DNA of 64,000 bases from Klebsiella sp. WP3-W18-ESBL-02 (GCF_014168815.1 NZ_AP021972.1:3162001-3226000), one strand, 5' to 3'. Positions 8,840-18,115 are shown, counted from the stretch's first letter. Numbers and translations: made by a program. Notes: generated from the letters alone by a model not told the origin.

Positions 8840-9935
8840 TACCCGTGATCATTGAAGACGCTTGATTTTTCAGCAACAGGAGATCATGCTGTCCCCATGA
8901 AAATCTTTATCACTGACCAACAAAAAGCTGAACTTGAGCGTCTTCATGACTCCAGTCGTGATAAGCGCGTTTGCGATCGCATTAAAGCCATTCTTCTGGC
9001 CTCCGAGGGCTGGAGTTCGGCCATGATCGCTCAGGCTTTACGCCTGCATCAGACTACTGTTGACCACCATATCAGCGAGTTTCTGAACAAAGGCAAGCTG
9101 AAGCCCGAAAATGGCGGCTCAGACAGCAAACTCAGCGCTGAACAAACGGCTTTTTTAATCAGCCACTTATCCGACAATTTATTTTACCATACCCGTGATA
9201 TTGTCGCGTTTGTCGCGCGGACATGGAACATCGTTTTCAGCATTCCGGGAATGAATAAGTGGCTGCACCGGAACGGCTTCACCTATAAAAAACCGTCAGG
9301 CGTCCCGCATAAATTCAGTGAAGAGAAACAAAAGCAATTCATTGAATATTATGAGGAACTCAAAGCCACCGCAGGTGATGAACCGGTTCTTTTTATTGAT
9401 GCTGTCCATCCGACTCAGGCCACCAAAATAGGTTATGGCTGGATACGTAAAGGCCAGAGAAAAGCGGTAAAAACAACAGGTAGTCGTACACGGCTGAATA
9501 TCATGGGGGCGCTGAATCTGAAGGCCCCGGAACATCCGCTAATCTGCGAATATAAAACGGTTAATGAATACAACGTATCTCGTTTTTTCAATGAGATACG
9601 TAAAATTTATCCAGATTATCAGCAGAAAGTTCATGTTATTCTGGATGGTGCTGGTTATCACCGTTCACAGTTAGTGAAAGACTGGGCGGAGGTGGTAAAT
9701 ATAAAACTTCATTACCTCCCGCCGTACAGCCCGAACCTGAATCCGATAGAACGAATGTGGAAGTTAATGAACGAACATGCCCGGAATAACCGCTACTTCA
9801 GCAACAGCAGGGAGTTCAGGGATGCAATATCTGAATTTTTCAGCCATACGTTACCGGGGATAGCGGGTTTTCTGACGTCCCGAATTAACGATCATTTTCA
9901 GGTGCTCAAACCTGCATCTTGAGGTTTATTGGGTA
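8840..9935 (+). mobile_element. IS630-family insertion sequence
   Basis: About 1096 bp, with ends TACCCg...ctGGGTA flanked by TA on both sides (8838-8839 and 9936-9937), the hallmark TA target duplication of IS630/Tc1 elements. The terminal repeats are imperfect: after TACCC they share an AAGAnGC block. Removing the element and one TA leaves a short spacer between the lipoprotein terminator and the first ape gene. Exact element name not determined. Confidence 0.85.
8897..9922 (+). CDS. IS630-family transposase
   Basis: 341 residues from the ATG at 8897; an upstream in-frame ATG at 8852 is possible. The N-terminal half is a Tc1/IS630 helix-turn-helix (SSAMIAQALRLHQTTVDHHI). The DDE_3 catalytic domain has VLFIDAVHPTQ, VILDGAGYHRS and PPYSPNLNPIERMWKLMNE, which supply the D-D-E triad and the family's hallmark PPYSPxLNPIE. 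The frame appears intact. It reads towards the ape operon, and its stop lies 30 nt before the first ape start codon. Confidence 0.93.
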   Translation: MKIFITDQQKAELERLHDSSRDKRVCDRIKAILLASEGWSSAMIAQALRLHQTTVDHHISEFLNKGKLKPENGGSDSKLSAEQTAFLISHLSDNLFYHTRDIVAFVARTWNIVFSIPGMNKWLHRNGFTYKKPSGVPHKFSEEKQKQFIEYYEELKATAGDEPVLFIDAVHPTQATKIGYGWIRKGQRKAVKTTGSRTRLNIMGALNLKAPEHPLICEYKTVNEYNVSRFFNEIRKIYPDYQQKVHVILDGAGYHRSQLVKDWAEVVNIKLHYLPPYSPNLNPIERMWKLMNEHARNNRYFSNSREFRDAISEFFSHTLPGIAGFLTSRINDHFQVLKPAS

Positions 9936-9951
9936 TATAGACCCTAAAACA

Positions 9952-11016
9952 ATGTATGAACAGGACTCACTCAGCGCACTGGAAGCGATAACGGAAGCCC
10001 AGAAAATTGCGTTTGCTCCGATGCTATTTCAGACGGCGCTCAGCCTTCGCAATACCGGTATTCTCGCTTATTTAGATAAACAGGGTAAAAATGGCGCCAC
10101 GTTGTCAGATATTGCGGCGCAATGTCCTCTCAATGAATATGCTATTAGTATTCTTCTGGATATGGGGCTGAGTGGGCGCATCGTTACCGCGCAAAACGAT
10201 GCGTATTGTTTAACCAAAATCGGCCATTTCCTGCTGCATGACAAGATGACTAACGTCAATATGGATTTCACGCAGGATGTTTGCTATCAAGGGTTATTTT
10301 TTCTGGAACAGGCGCTAAAAGAAGGTAAGCCTTCGGGGTTGAAAGTTTTTGGCGATTGGCCGACAATTTATCCCGCGCTTTCTCAGCTGCCGGAATCGGC
10401 GCGCGCGAGCTGGTTTGCCTTCGATCATTATTACTCGGATGAAGCCTTCGCGGCGGCGCTTCCGCGCATTTTCGCCAGCAATCCAACGATATTGTATGAT
10501 GTCGGTGGAAATACCGGTAAATGGGCGCTGCATTGTTGCCAATACAATGACAATATTACGGTAACGATATTAGATCTGCCGCCGCAAATTACGCTGGCGC
10601 GCGCGAATATTGCTAATGCGGGCCTCACGCATCGGGTTAATTTTCACCCGGTGGATATGTTAAGCGCTGCCCCGCTGCCCGGTGAGGCTGATATCTGGTG
10701 GATGAGCCAGTTTCTTGACTGCTTTTCGCCCGAACAGATTATTGCTCTGCTGGCTAACGTCGCCCGCGCAATGAAGCCCGGCGCGAAGCTGTGCATTATG
10801 GAACTGTTCTGGGACGCGCAGAAATTTGAAGCGGCGGCCTTTAGCCTGAATGCTACCTCGCTGTACTTTACCTGCATGGCGAACGGTAACAGCCGGTTTT
10901 ATAGCGTAGAGAAGTTTTATCACTATCTGGACCGCGCAGGTTTCCAGGTAGATGAACGCCACGACAACCTGGGTATTGGTCATACCCTACTGATTTGTCA
11001 TAAGAAATCATTCTAA
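9952..11016 (+). CDS. SAM-dependent methyltransferase of the aryl polyene cluster
   Basis: 354 residues from the ATG at 9952. The N-terminal ~90 residues form a winged-helix dimerisation domain of the O-methyltransferase type (ALSLRNTGILAYLDK, DIAAQCPLNEYAISILLDMG); the SAM fold follows with LYDVGGNTGKWALHCC (motif I) and VTILDLPPQITLARANI. In aryl polyene clusters a methyltransferase of this kind is thought to methylate the aryl head group. It is the first gene of the operon. No good ribosome site precedes the ATG, and an IS630 element sits 16 bp upstream, so expression may now depend on read-through from that element. It corresponds in position to apeB of published Xenorhabdus naming, but I am not sure of the letter. 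Confidence 0.88.
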   Translation: MYEQDSLSALEAITEAQKIAFAPMLFQTALSLRNTGILAYLDKQGKNGATLSDIAAQCPLNEYAISILLDMGLSGRIVTAQNDAYCLTKIGHFLLHDKMTNVNMDFTQDVCYQGLFFLEQALKEGKPSGLKVFGDWPTIYPALSQLPESARASWFAFDHYYSDEAFAAALPRIFASNPTILYDVGGNTGKWALHCCQYNDNITVTILDLPPQITLARANIANAGLTHRVNFHPVDMLSAAPLPGEADIWWMSQFLDCFSPEQIIALLANVARAMKPGAKLCIMELFWDAQKFEAAAFSLNATSLYFTCMANGNSRFYSVEKFYHYLDRAGFQVDERHDNLGIGHTLLICHKKSF

Positions 11017-11082
11017 GGCAACATAATTTAGCGTTGGGCATTCAAAAAATGCCGATGGACTCATTGATTTAGGCGCGAGTGG

Positions 11083-11805
11083 ATGAAATTTGCATTAAAC
11101 ATAATTGACTGGCAGGCCAGCGCGCCGGGCATCAATGACGCAGAACAGTGGCGGCAATGGGCGCAGCAGCCGTATGCCATCGATCCTGCTGCGCCGCTCG
11201 CTAAACCCAGCGAACTGCCAATGATGACCGCGCGACGCCTCAGCTCCGGCAGCAAGCTGGCGGTCGACTGCGGCCTGTCTTTACTGCGCAAACAGGATAT
11301 CGATGCCGCGCTGTTCACCAGCCGTCACGGCGAGCTGGAGCGCAACTTCCGCATTCTTCAGGCGCTGGCCACCGAGCAGCCGCTCTCGCCCACCGATTTC
11401 GCCCTTTCCGTACACAACTCGTCGGTCGGTAATTTGACCATCGCCGCCAAAAAGCCGCTGGTCTCGTCGTCGCTGTCGGCGGGAAGAGACACCTTCCAGC
11501 AGGGACTGTGTGAGGTCATAGGCCTGTTACAGGCCGGCTACCAGCGCATCTTAATGGTCGATTTCGATGGCTTTTTGCCGGCCTTTTATCATGACCGCCT
11601 GCCGCCGACGATGCCCACCTGGCCTTTTGCCGTCGGGCTGGTGCTGGAGGCGGGCGACGCATGGCAATGCGAAACGCTGCCCGCTGCGCCGCAGGATGAA
11701 AGCGCATTGCCGCAAAGCCTGCTGTTTTTACAGCATTATCTCCAGGATGCCGCCACGTTCACCGTTCCCGGCGAACGCGCGCAGTGGCGCTGGAGCCGAT
11801 CATGA
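11083..11805 (+). CDS. apeC: Beta-ketoacyl synthase chain-length factor (ApeC)
   Basis: 240-residue ketoacyl-synthase-like protein of the Ketoacyl-synt_2 type, lacking the Cys-His-His triad of a full synthase. VHNSSVGNLTIAAKKP and AGYQRILMVDFDGFLPAF are typical of this family. In studied APE systems it pairs with the KS ApeO as an inactive partner that sets polyene length. It ends with an ATGA overlap with the next gene. Confidence 0.85.
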   Translation: MKFALNIIDWQASAPGINDAEQWRQWAQQPYAIDPAAPLAKPSELPMMTARRLSSGSKLAVDCGLSLLRKQDIDAALFTSRHGELERNFRILQALATEQPLSPTDFALSVHNSSVGNLTIAAKKPLVSSSLSAGRDTFQQGLCEVIGLLQAGYQRILMVDFDGFLPAFYHDRLPPTMPTWPFAVGLVLEAGDAWQCETLPAAPQDESALPQSLLFLQHYLQDAATFTVPGERAQWRWSRS

Positions 11806-12617
11806 GCACGCTATTTTCACGCCTCAACCGCCTGTGGCGCGCGGCAATGACCGGCGTGTGTTTCGCGCTGTTCGGCCTTGGCGGGCTAATGCTGTCGCTT
11901 ATCTGGTTCAACCTGCTGCTGATTGTCGTGCGCAACAAAGCGCGTCGCCGTCGCCTGGCGCGGCGCAGCATCTCCGCCAGTTTCCGTCTTTTCCTGACGG
12001 TGGTCAGAACCGTCGGCGTACTGGATTACCAAATCACCGGGGCCGACAGGCTGCGCCAGGAGCGCGGCTGTCTGGTGGTGGCGAACCATCCCAGTCTGAT
12101 TGACTACGTGATGCTGGCCTCTATCATGCCCGAGACCGACTGTCTGGTAAAAAGCGCGCTGCTGCATAATCCGTTCGTCAGCGGCGTTATCCGTGCCGCC
12201 GATTATCTGATTAACGATCAGGCCGACGCGCTGCTGCCGGCCAGTCGACAGCGGCTGCAGCAGGGCGACACCATTCTGATTTTTCCGGAAGGCACGCGCA
12301 GCGTTCCCGGCGAGAAAATGACGCTTCAGCGCGGGGCGGCCAATATCGCGGTACGCTGCGGCAGCGACCTGCGCGTTGTGGTTATCCGCTGCACCGAGCA
12401 CATGCTGGGCAAACAGAGCAAATGGTACGACGCGCCGCCGACCAAGCCCGTGTTCACCATCGCGGTCGGCGAACGGGTGCCGCTCAATCAGTTTTACAAC
12501 GCGAATTCACAAGAACCGGCGCTGGCGGCACGGCAGCTAAACCGGCATCTTTTACTTAAATTACAAACAAATTCTACGAATGGCATAGGACTTAATGATG
12601 CAAGCGCTTCATCTTGA
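11802..12617 (+). CDS. apeD: Lysophospholipid acyltransferase-like protein (ApeD)
   Basis: 271 residues starting at the ATG that overlaps the previous stop. One hydrophobic segment near the N-terminus (ALFGLGGLMLSLIWFNLLLI) anchors it in the inner membrane. The PlsC-type motifs are visible: NHPSLIDYVML (H-x4-D catalytic pair) and FPEGTRS. In the APE pathway such acyltransferases are thought to attach the polyene to a glycerolipid acceptor. Confidence 0.88.
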   Translation: MSTLFSRLNRLWRAAMTGVCFALFGLGGLMLSLIWFNLLLIVVRNKARRRRLARRSISASFRLFLTVVRTVGVLDYQITGADRLRQERGCLVVANHPSLIDYVMLASIMPETDCLVKSALLHNPFVSGVIRAADYLINDQADALLPASRQRLQQGDTILIFPEGTRSVPGEKMTLQRGAANIAVRCGSDLRVVVIRCTEHMLGKQSKWYDAPPTKPVFTIAVGERVPLNQFYNANSQEPALAARQLNRHLLLKLQTNSTNGIGLNDASASS

Positions 12618-12855
12618 AATTAAAAATCTCATCATCAATACCTTAAATCTGGATGAGCTATCCGCAGACGATATTGATACCGACGCGGCGCTGTTTGGCG
12701 ACGGTCTGGGACTGGACTCCATTGATGCCCTGGAACTGGGCCTGGCGGTCAAAAATCAGTACGGCGTGGTGCTTTCAGCGGAAAGCGAAGAGATGCGTCA
12801 GCACTTCTTCTCCGTTGCCACGCAGGCCTCTTTCATTCACGCGCAACGTGCCTGA
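12598..12855 (+). CDS. apeE: Acyl carrier protein (ApeE)
   Basis: 85-residue acyl carrier protein. The phosphopantetheine site is LGLDSIDALELG, with the modified Ser in DSID. The ATG at 12598 is preferred to the one 3 nt upstream because AGGA at 12587-12590 then has a normal spacing. It overlaps the acyltransferase gene by 20 bp. It would carry the growing polyene chain and needs activation by the phosphopantetheinyl transferase at the end of the operon. Confidence 0.92.
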   Translation: MQALHLEIKNLIINTLNLDELSADDIDTDAALFGDGLGLDSIDALELGLAVKNQYGVVLSAESEEMRQHFFSVATQASFIHAQRA

Positions 12856-12867
12856 GGATCGCTCGTC

Positions 12868-13119
12868 ATGACAGAACAACAAGCCATTTACGACGAAGTC
12901 TCTGCCCTGCTGGTTAAGCTGTTTGAAGTGGACCCGCAGGATATTCAGCCGCAAGCGCGCCTGTACGAAGATCTCGAGCTGGACAGCATCGATGCGGTTG
13001 ACATGATCGTTCACCTGCAAAAGAAAACCGGCAAGAAGATCAAACCGGAAGAGTTCAAAGCGGTACGTACCGTGCAGGACGTGGTTGACGCGGTAGAACG
13101 TCTGCTGAAAGAAGCCTGA
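12868..13119 (+). CDS. apeF: Acyl carrier protein (ApeF)
   Basis: 83-residue second acyl carrier protein, with YEDLELDSIDAVDMI containing the phosphopantetheine Ser. Tandem ACPs are standard in APE clusters; one is thought to load the aryl starter and the other to carry the extension intermediates. It lies 12 bp after apeE. Confidence 0.93.
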   Translation: MTEQQAIYDEVSALLVKLFEVDPQDIQPQARLYEDLELDSIDAVDMIVHLQKKTGKKIKPEEFKAVRTVQDVVDAVERLLKEA

Positions 13120-13125
13120 TTCACG

Positions 13126-13707
13126 ATGCCGAGCCTTCGCTCGCTGCCCGTCGTCCCGCTGCTGACAGGTTTATTGCTGCTGGCCTGGCCTTTTGTTATT
13201 GGCTTTGGTCTGGCGCATAACGACCTGCACTGGCTGCTGCCGCTGATGGCGCTGCTGCTGTTTTTACGCTTGCGCCAGACCCGACAACAGGCGGGACCGC
13301 TACGCGTGGTCACGCAGGTTGTGGCGGCGGCGGGCATCGCCCTGTGCCTTGCCAGCTACCTGCTTAAGACCCACCAGATGCTGCTGTTCTATCCGGTAGT
13401 GGTGAATGCGGTCATGCTGGCGGTATTCGGCGGTTCTCTGTGGTCGGCGATGCCGATCGTCGAGCGTCTGGCGCGCCTGCAGGAACCCGCGCTTCCCGAG
13501 TCTGGCGTGCGCTACACCCGCAGAGTCACGCAAATCTGGTGCGCCTTTTTCATCATCAACGGCAGCGTGGCGCTGTTTACCGCCCTGCACGGCGATATGT
13601 CGCTGTGGACCGCATGGAACGGCATGATTGCCTACCTGTTAATGGGGCTGCTGATGAGCGCGGAATGGCTGGTGCGCCGGCGGATGATTAAACGAGATTC
13701 ACAATGA
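13126..13707 (+). CDS. apeG: Inner-membrane protein of the APE cluster (COG4648 family, ApeG)
   Basis: 193 residues with about five hydrophobic segments (LLTGLLLLAWPFVIGFGLAH; LLPLMALLLFLRL; AAAGIALCLASYLL; VVNAVMLAVFGGSLW; GMIAYLLMGLLMSAEWL). It belongs to a family found almost only in such clusters and has no assigned reaction. It overlaps apeH by 4 bp. Confidence 0.85.
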   Translation: MPSLRSLPVVPLLTGLLLLAWPFVIGFGLAHNDLHWLLPLMALLLFLRLRQTRQQAGPLRVVTQVVAAAGIALCLASYLLKTHQMLLFYPVVVNAVMLAVFGGSLWSAMPIVERLARLQEPALPESGVRYTRRVTQIWCAFFIINGSVALFTALHGDMSLWTAWNGMIAYLLMGLLMSAEWLVRRRMIKRDSQ

Positions 13708-15065
13708 AGCAGACCCTGACGCTGACGCAATGGCTCACGGCCTCGCGTCCTGCGCATACCCCTATTGCCTGGCAGGACCACCACACCTGGACGCTCGGCC
13801 ACCTGCGGGCGGATGTCGCGCGGCTGATGGCCGACCTGCAGCGGCTGGAAGGTGAACGCTGGGCGCTGTGCTTTGAAAACAGCTATTTGTTTATCGTGGC
13901 GCTGCTGGCCACGCTGCACGCGGGAAAAACGCCGGTGATACCAGGGCATAACCGCGTGTCGCTGCTGGATGAACAACGTGCATTTTTCGACGGTGTCCTC
14001 AGCGACCGGCCGCTGGACTGGCATGGGCCACAGCAGGTCGTGCACTCGGCGATGACCGTGAGCCTCGACGCGCTTTCCCTTCCCGCGCTGCGCCACGACG
14101 CGCACGTAACCCTGTTCACCTCCGGTTCGACCGGGCAACCCAAACGCATCAATAAATCGATCGCCAGCCTCGATCGCGAGGCCATGCTGCTGGCTGCACG
14201 CTTTGCCGATCGCCTGGCCGACAGCCGGGTGGTGGCGTCCGTGGTGCCGCAGCATTTGTACGGCCTGACGTTTCGTATCTTCCTGCCGATGGCGCTGGGC
14301 CTGCCGCTGCACGCCGCGATGCTCTATTACGCCGAACAGCTGGCAGCGCTCGACCCGCAGTATCGCTACACCTTTATCAGCAGCCCGGCCTTTTTAAAGC
14401 GGCTTGATTCCCGGCTCGCCGCGCCTCCGCTGGCGGCGCTGGTTTCGGCGGGCGGCCTGCTGCCGTGGCAGGATGTTAGCCACGCCGCCGAATGGCTCAG
14501 AATCTGGCCGGATGAAATCTACGGCAGCACCGAGACCGGCGTTCTCGCCTGGCGTTCCCGCCAGCAGGATAACGTGAGCTGGCTGCCCTTCCCCGGCGTC
14601 CGATTTGTGCCTGAAAACGACGCGCTGCGCGTTTTTTCACCGCTGATCGCCGACGCTCACGGTCTGCTGCTCGACGACATTCTGCGCTTCGATGCCGACG
14701 GTCGATTCCATCTCGCGGGCCGTCGCGGCCGGGTCGTCAAAATAGAAGAAAAGCGCGTTTCGCTCAGCGAAGTTGAGCGCCGGCTGCTGTCGCTGGAAGG
14801 CATCCGTGAAGCGGCCGCACTGCCTATCAGTCGCGGCGGGCGCCAGAGCGTGGGCGTGCTGCTGGTGCTGGATGACGCCGTGCGTCAACGCTGGCAGGCG
14901 CGCGACGGCAAGGCCCTGGAACAGGCGTGGCGACACGCGCTGCGGCAGTGGCTGGAACCGGTCGCCGTGCCGCGCTACTGGCGGGTGATCGAGCAGATGC
15001 CCGTCAACAGTATGAATAAGCGTGTCTATGCGCAATTACAGGAATTATTTCATGAAACCCCGTGA
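13704..15065 (+). CDS. apeH: AMP-forming acyl-ACP/CoA ligase (ApeH)
   Basis: 453-residue adenylate-forming enzyme. The phosphate loop is TLFTSGSTGQPKRINKS, the nucleotide motif is YGSTETG, and RRGRVVKIEEKRVSLSEVE is the hinge segment. In APE synthesis it is thought to activate the aromatic starter (a hydroxybenzoate-type acid) and load it on an ACP. Overlaps the apeI start. Confidence 0.9.
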   Translation: MKQTLTLTQWLTASRPAHTPIAWQDHHTWTLGHLRADVARLMADLQRLEGERWALCFENSYLFIVALLATLHAGKTPVIPGHNRVSLLDEQRAFFDGVLSDRPLDWHGPQQVVHSAMTVSLDALSLPALRHDAHVTLFTSGSTGQPKRINKSIASLDREAMLLAARFADRLADSRVVASVVPQHLYGLTFRIFLPMALGLPLHAAMLYYAEQLAALDPQYRYTFISSPAFLKRLDSRLAAPPLAALVSAGGLLPWQDVSHAAEWLRIWPDEIYGSTETGVLAWRSRQQDNVSWLPFPGVRFVPENDALRVFSPLIADAHGLLLDDILRFDADGRFHLAGRRGRVVKIEEKRVSLSEVERRLLSLEGIREAAALPISRGGRQSVGVLLVLDDAVRQRWQARDGKALEQAWRHALRQWLEPVAVPRYWRVIEQMPVNSMNKRVYAQLQELFHETP

Positions 15066-15405
15066 AATTGAGCGCCGCCAGGCACAGCCGCATCGGCTCG
15101 ACGTAGTGCTGTCTCTTGACCCCGATCTTTTCTGGTTCAAGGGGCATTTTGCCGTGCAGCCTCTGCTGCCCGGCGTCGCACAGCTGGACTGGGTGATGCA
15201 CTATGCCACCACCTTACTGGCCCCCGGCTGGCGTTTTCACAGCATGCCGAACGTGAAGTTTCAGGCTCCGCTGCTGCCGATGACGCGCGTCACGCTAAGC
15301 ATGGAGTGGCAGGAAACGCGCCAGACGCTCACGTTCAGCTACCAGCGCCACGACGGCGAAGCCCGCCATACGGCCAGCAGCGGGAAAATCCGCCTATGCC
15401 GCTGA
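15052..15405 (+). CDS. apeI: 3-hydroxyacyl-ACP dehydratase (ApeI family)
   Basis: 117-residue hot-dog protein with FKGHFAVQPLLPGVAQLDWV, the FabZ/FabA-like active-site segment (H-F...PGV). Start at the ATG at 15052 with AGGA nine bases upstream and a 14-bp overlap with apeH. With ApeP it is thought to remove water from 3-hydroxyacyl-ACP to form each conjugated double bond. Confidence 0.9.
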   Translation: MKPREIERRQAQPHRLDVVLSLDPDLFWFKGHFAVQPLLPGVAQLDWVMHYATTLLAPGWRFHSMPNVKFQAPLLPMTRVTLSMEWQETRQTLTFSYQRHDGEARHTASSGKIRLCR

Positions 15406-17087
15406 CATTCTCTCCCTGTGTGCTGATCCCCTGCTATAACCACGGCGCGATGATGCCGGGCGTGTTGGCGCGCCTGCGATCGTTTGCTCTGCCCTGTATC
15501 GTGGTCGACGATGGCAGCGATGCCGCCACGCGAGAGACGCTCACCCGACTGGCAGCGCAGACTGAAGGCCTGACGTTGATACGCCTGGACGAGAACGCCG
15601 GCAAAGGTGCCGCGGTGATCCGCGGGCTTGAAGCCGCCGCGGCCGCAGGCTATAGCCATGCCGTGCAGGTCGACGCCGATGGCCAGCACGCCATTGAAGA
15701 TATTCCCAAACTGCTGGCGCTTGCCGAGGAGCACCCGACGGCGCTGATTTCCGGTCAGCCCATTTACGATGACTCCATTCCCCGTTCGCGCCTCTACGGC
15801 CGCTGGGTCACCCACGTATGGGTGTGGATTGAAACGCTTTCGCTGCAGCTCAAAGACAGCATGTGCGGCTTTCGCGTCTATCCGGTGGCCCCCACTCTCC
15901 AGCTCGCCGAGCGCGCAACGCTCGGCAAACGGATGGATTTCGATACCGAAGTAATGGTCCGTCTGTACTGGCAGGGCAACACCAGCTATTTCGTCCCCAC
16001 CCGCGTCACCTATCCGCTGGATGGGCTGTCGCACTTTGATGCGCTCAAAGACAACCTGCGGATTTCCCGTATGCACACGCGGCTGTTCTTCGGCATGCTG
16101 CCGCGCATTCCGACGCTGCTGTTTCGCCGCGCGTCGCCGCACTGGGCGCGGCAGCAAGAAGTGAAAGGACTGTGGGGGATGCGTCTGATGCTGTGGGTAT
16201 GGCGATGCCTCGGTCGGCGGGCATTTACCCTGCTGCTGTATCCGGTGGTTGGCGTTTATTGGCTGACGGCAACACAGGCGCGGCGCGCTTCGCAAAACTG
16301 GGTAGCCCGGGTGCGCTCCCGGCTCACCGCCCGCCAGATGCCGGTACCGGCCAACCTGACGAGCTATCAGCACTTTCTGCGCTTTGGCAACGCAATGCTC
16401 GATAAAATCGCCGGCTGGCGCGGCGAACTGCAGCTCGGCCGTGACGTGGTCTTTTCTCCGGGAGCAGAAGCGGCGCTTCACGCCGATGACACGCGCGGCA
16501 AGCTGCTGCTGGCCTCACATCTCGGCGATGTTGAAGTCTGCCGTGCGCTGGCGCAGCGCCAGGGCAGCAAAACCATCAACGCGCTGGTGTTCAGCGAAAA
16601 CGCTCAGCGCTTCAAACAGATTATGCAAGAAATGGCGCCGCAGGCGGGCATCAACCTGATGCCGGTCACCGACATCGGCCCGGAGACGGCAATCTTACTC
16701 AAAGAGAAGCTGGATCGCGGCGAATGGATTGCCATCGTCGGCGATCGCATTGCGGTCAATCCGCAGCGCGGCGGCGAGTGGCGCGTTTGCTGGAGCCGCT
16801 TTATGGACCAGCCCGCCCCCTTCCCGCAGGGGCCGTTTATTCTCGCCTCGATTCTGCGCTGTCCGGTGGTTTTACTGTTCGCACTGCGCCAGGCAGAGAA
16901 GCTGCATATTCACTGCGAGCCGTTTGCCGATCCCCTGCTCCTTGCGCGCGCTACGCGTCAGGAGGCCTTACAGCAGGCAATTGACCGCTACGCACAGCGT
17001 CTTGAGCACTATGCCCTGCAGTCGCCGCTCGACTGGTTTAACTTTTTCGATTTCTGGCAGCTGCCGGATCCCCAAAACAAGGAGTAA
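15396..17087 (+). CDS. apeJ: Two-domain glycosyltransferase family 2 / LpxL-type acyltransferase (ApeJ)
   Basis: 563 residues from the ATG at 15396, which overlaps apeI. Residues 1-~240 are a GT2 domain: VLIPCYNHGAMMPGVL, CIVVDDGSD, AVQVDADGQH (DxD-like metal site). Residues ~310-563 resemble the LpxL/HtrB acyltransferase domain: LLASHLGDVEVCRA (H-x4-D/E type site), GDRIAVNPQRGG and FPQGPFILASIL. The fusion is usual for APE clusters and points to transfer of the polyene onto a sugar/lipid anchor. Details of the acceptor remain inference. Confidence 0.88.
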   Translation: MPLTFSPCVLIPCYNHGAMMPGVLARLRSFALPCIVVDDGSDAATRETLTRLAAQTEGLTLIRLDENAGKGAAVIRGLEAAAAAGYSHAVQVDADGQHAIEDIPKLLALAEEHPTALISGQPIYDDSIPRSRLYGRWVTHVWVWIETLSLQLKDSMCGFRVYPVAPTLQLAERATLGKRMDFDTEVMVRLYWQGNTSYFVPTRVTYPLDGLSHFDALKDNLRISRMHTRLFFGMLPRIPTLLFRRASPHWARQQEVKGLWGMRLMLWVWRCLGRRAFTLLLYPVVGVYWLTATQARRASQNWVARVRSRLTARQMPVPANLTSYQHFLRFGNAMLDKIAGWRGELQLGRDVVFSPGAEAALHADDTRGKLLLASHLGDVEVCRALAQRQGSKTINALVFSENAQRFKQIMQEMAPQAGINLMPVTDIGPETAILLKEKLDRGEWIAIVGDRIAVNPQRGGEWRVCWSRFMDQPAPFPQGPFILASILRCPVVLLFALRQAEKLHIHCEPFADPLLLARATRQEALQQAIDRYAQRLEHYALQSPLDWFNFFDFWQLPDPQNKE

Positions 17088-17090
17088 AGG

Positions 17091-17513
17091 GTGCTAAACG
17101 ATCCCCGCTTTACGGCTGAAGTCGAGCTGACCATTCCCTTTCATGATGTCGATATGATGGGCGTGGCGTGGCACGGCAACTATTTCCGCTATTTCGAAAT
17201 TGCACGCGAGGCGCTGCTTAACCAGTTTGACTATGGCTATCGCCAGATGAAGGACTCGGGTTTCGTCTGGCCGGTGGTTGATACGCGCGTGAAGTACCGC
17301 CATCCGCTGACCTTCGAGCAGCGTATCCGCGTGCGCGCGCGCATTGAAGAATATGAAAATCGCCTGCGCATAGGCTACGAAATTTTTGACGCCAACAGCG
17401 GCCAACGAACCACCACCGGCTACACCATTCAGGTGGCGGTCGACGAAGCCAGCCGCGAGTTGTGTTTTGTCAGCCCGGATATTTTGTTCGAACGCATGGG
17501 GGTGACGCCGTGA
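17091..17513 (+). CDS. apeK: Acyl-CoA/ACP thioesterase, 4HBT family (ApeK)
   Basis: 140-residue hot-dog thioesterase with FHDVDMMGVAWHGNYFRYFE, the 4-hydroxybenzoyl-CoA/YbgC active-site pattern (catalytic Asp in DVD). GTG start at 17091, preceded by AAGGAGTAAAGG. It probably clears or releases acyl thioesters in the pathway. It overlaps the LolA-like gene start by 4 bp. Confidence 0.87.
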   Translation: MLNDPRFTAEVELTIPFHDVDMMGVAWHGNYFRYFEIAREALLNQFDYGYRQMKDSGFVWPVVDTRVKYRHPLTFEQRIRVRARIEEYENRLRIGYEIFDANSGQRTTTGYTIQVAVDEASRELCFVSPDILFERMGVTP

Positions 17514-18115
17514 GATTTCTGCCATTGCTGGCGCTGCTGATAAGCCCATTTGTGAGCGCCCTGACGCTCGACACGCTGCAACAGCGTTTTACGGAACAGC
17601 CGGTGATCCGTGCGCACTTCGATCAGACCCGCACGATTAAAGATTTGCCGCAACCGCTGCGATCGCAAGGCACGATGCTGATCGCCCGCGACCAGGGCCT
17701 GCTGTGGGACCAGACGGCGCCGTTCCCGATGCAGCTGCTGCTGGATGATAAACGCATGGTACAAGCTATCAACGGTCAGCCGCCGCAGACGATTACCGCA
17801 GACAATAATCCGCAGATGTTCCAGTTTAACCACCTGCTGCGCGCGCTGTTCCAGGCCGATCGCACGGTGCTCGAGCAGAACTTCCGCGTCGATTTTGCCG
17901 ACCTCGGCGACGGGCGCTGGACGCTGCGCCTCACGCCGACCTCCACGCCGCTGGATAAAATTTTTGCCACCATTGATTTGGCCGGTAAGACCTATCTGCA
18001 GCACATTACGTTGAATGATAAACAGGGCGATCGCACCGATATCACTCTTTCCCAACACCAACTGACGCCCGCCCAGCTAACCGATGACGAACGCCAACGC
18101 TTTACCGCCCCGTAA
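17510..18115 (+). CDS. apeL: LolA-like periplasmic lipid carrier (ApeL)
   Basis: 201 residues from a GTG start at 17510 (GTGA overlap with the thioesterase stop). MRFLPLLALLISPFVSA is a clear signal peptide with cleavage after SA. The mature part (DTLQQRFTEQPVIRAHFDQT, LLWDQTAPFPMQ) is the LolA-like outer-membrane carrier fold. It is expected to carry the polyene product or its lipid through the periplasm. Its 3' end overlaps the exporter gene by 32 bp. Confidence 0.88.
   Translation: MRFLPLLALLISPFVSALTLDTLQQRFTEQPVIRAHFDQTRTIKDLPQPLRSQGTMLIARDQGLLWDQTAPFPMQLLLDDKRMVQAINGQPPQTITADNNPQMFQFNHLLRALFQADRTVLEQNFRVDFADLGDGRWTLRLTPTSTPLDKIFATIDLAGKTYLQHITLNDKQGDRTDITLSQHQLTPAQLTDDERQRFTAP

Noticed and set aside
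15339..16481. 380-codon minus-strand frame opposite apeJ
   Set aside because: Shadow of the GT2/acyltransferase gene; no ribosome site and no domain features.
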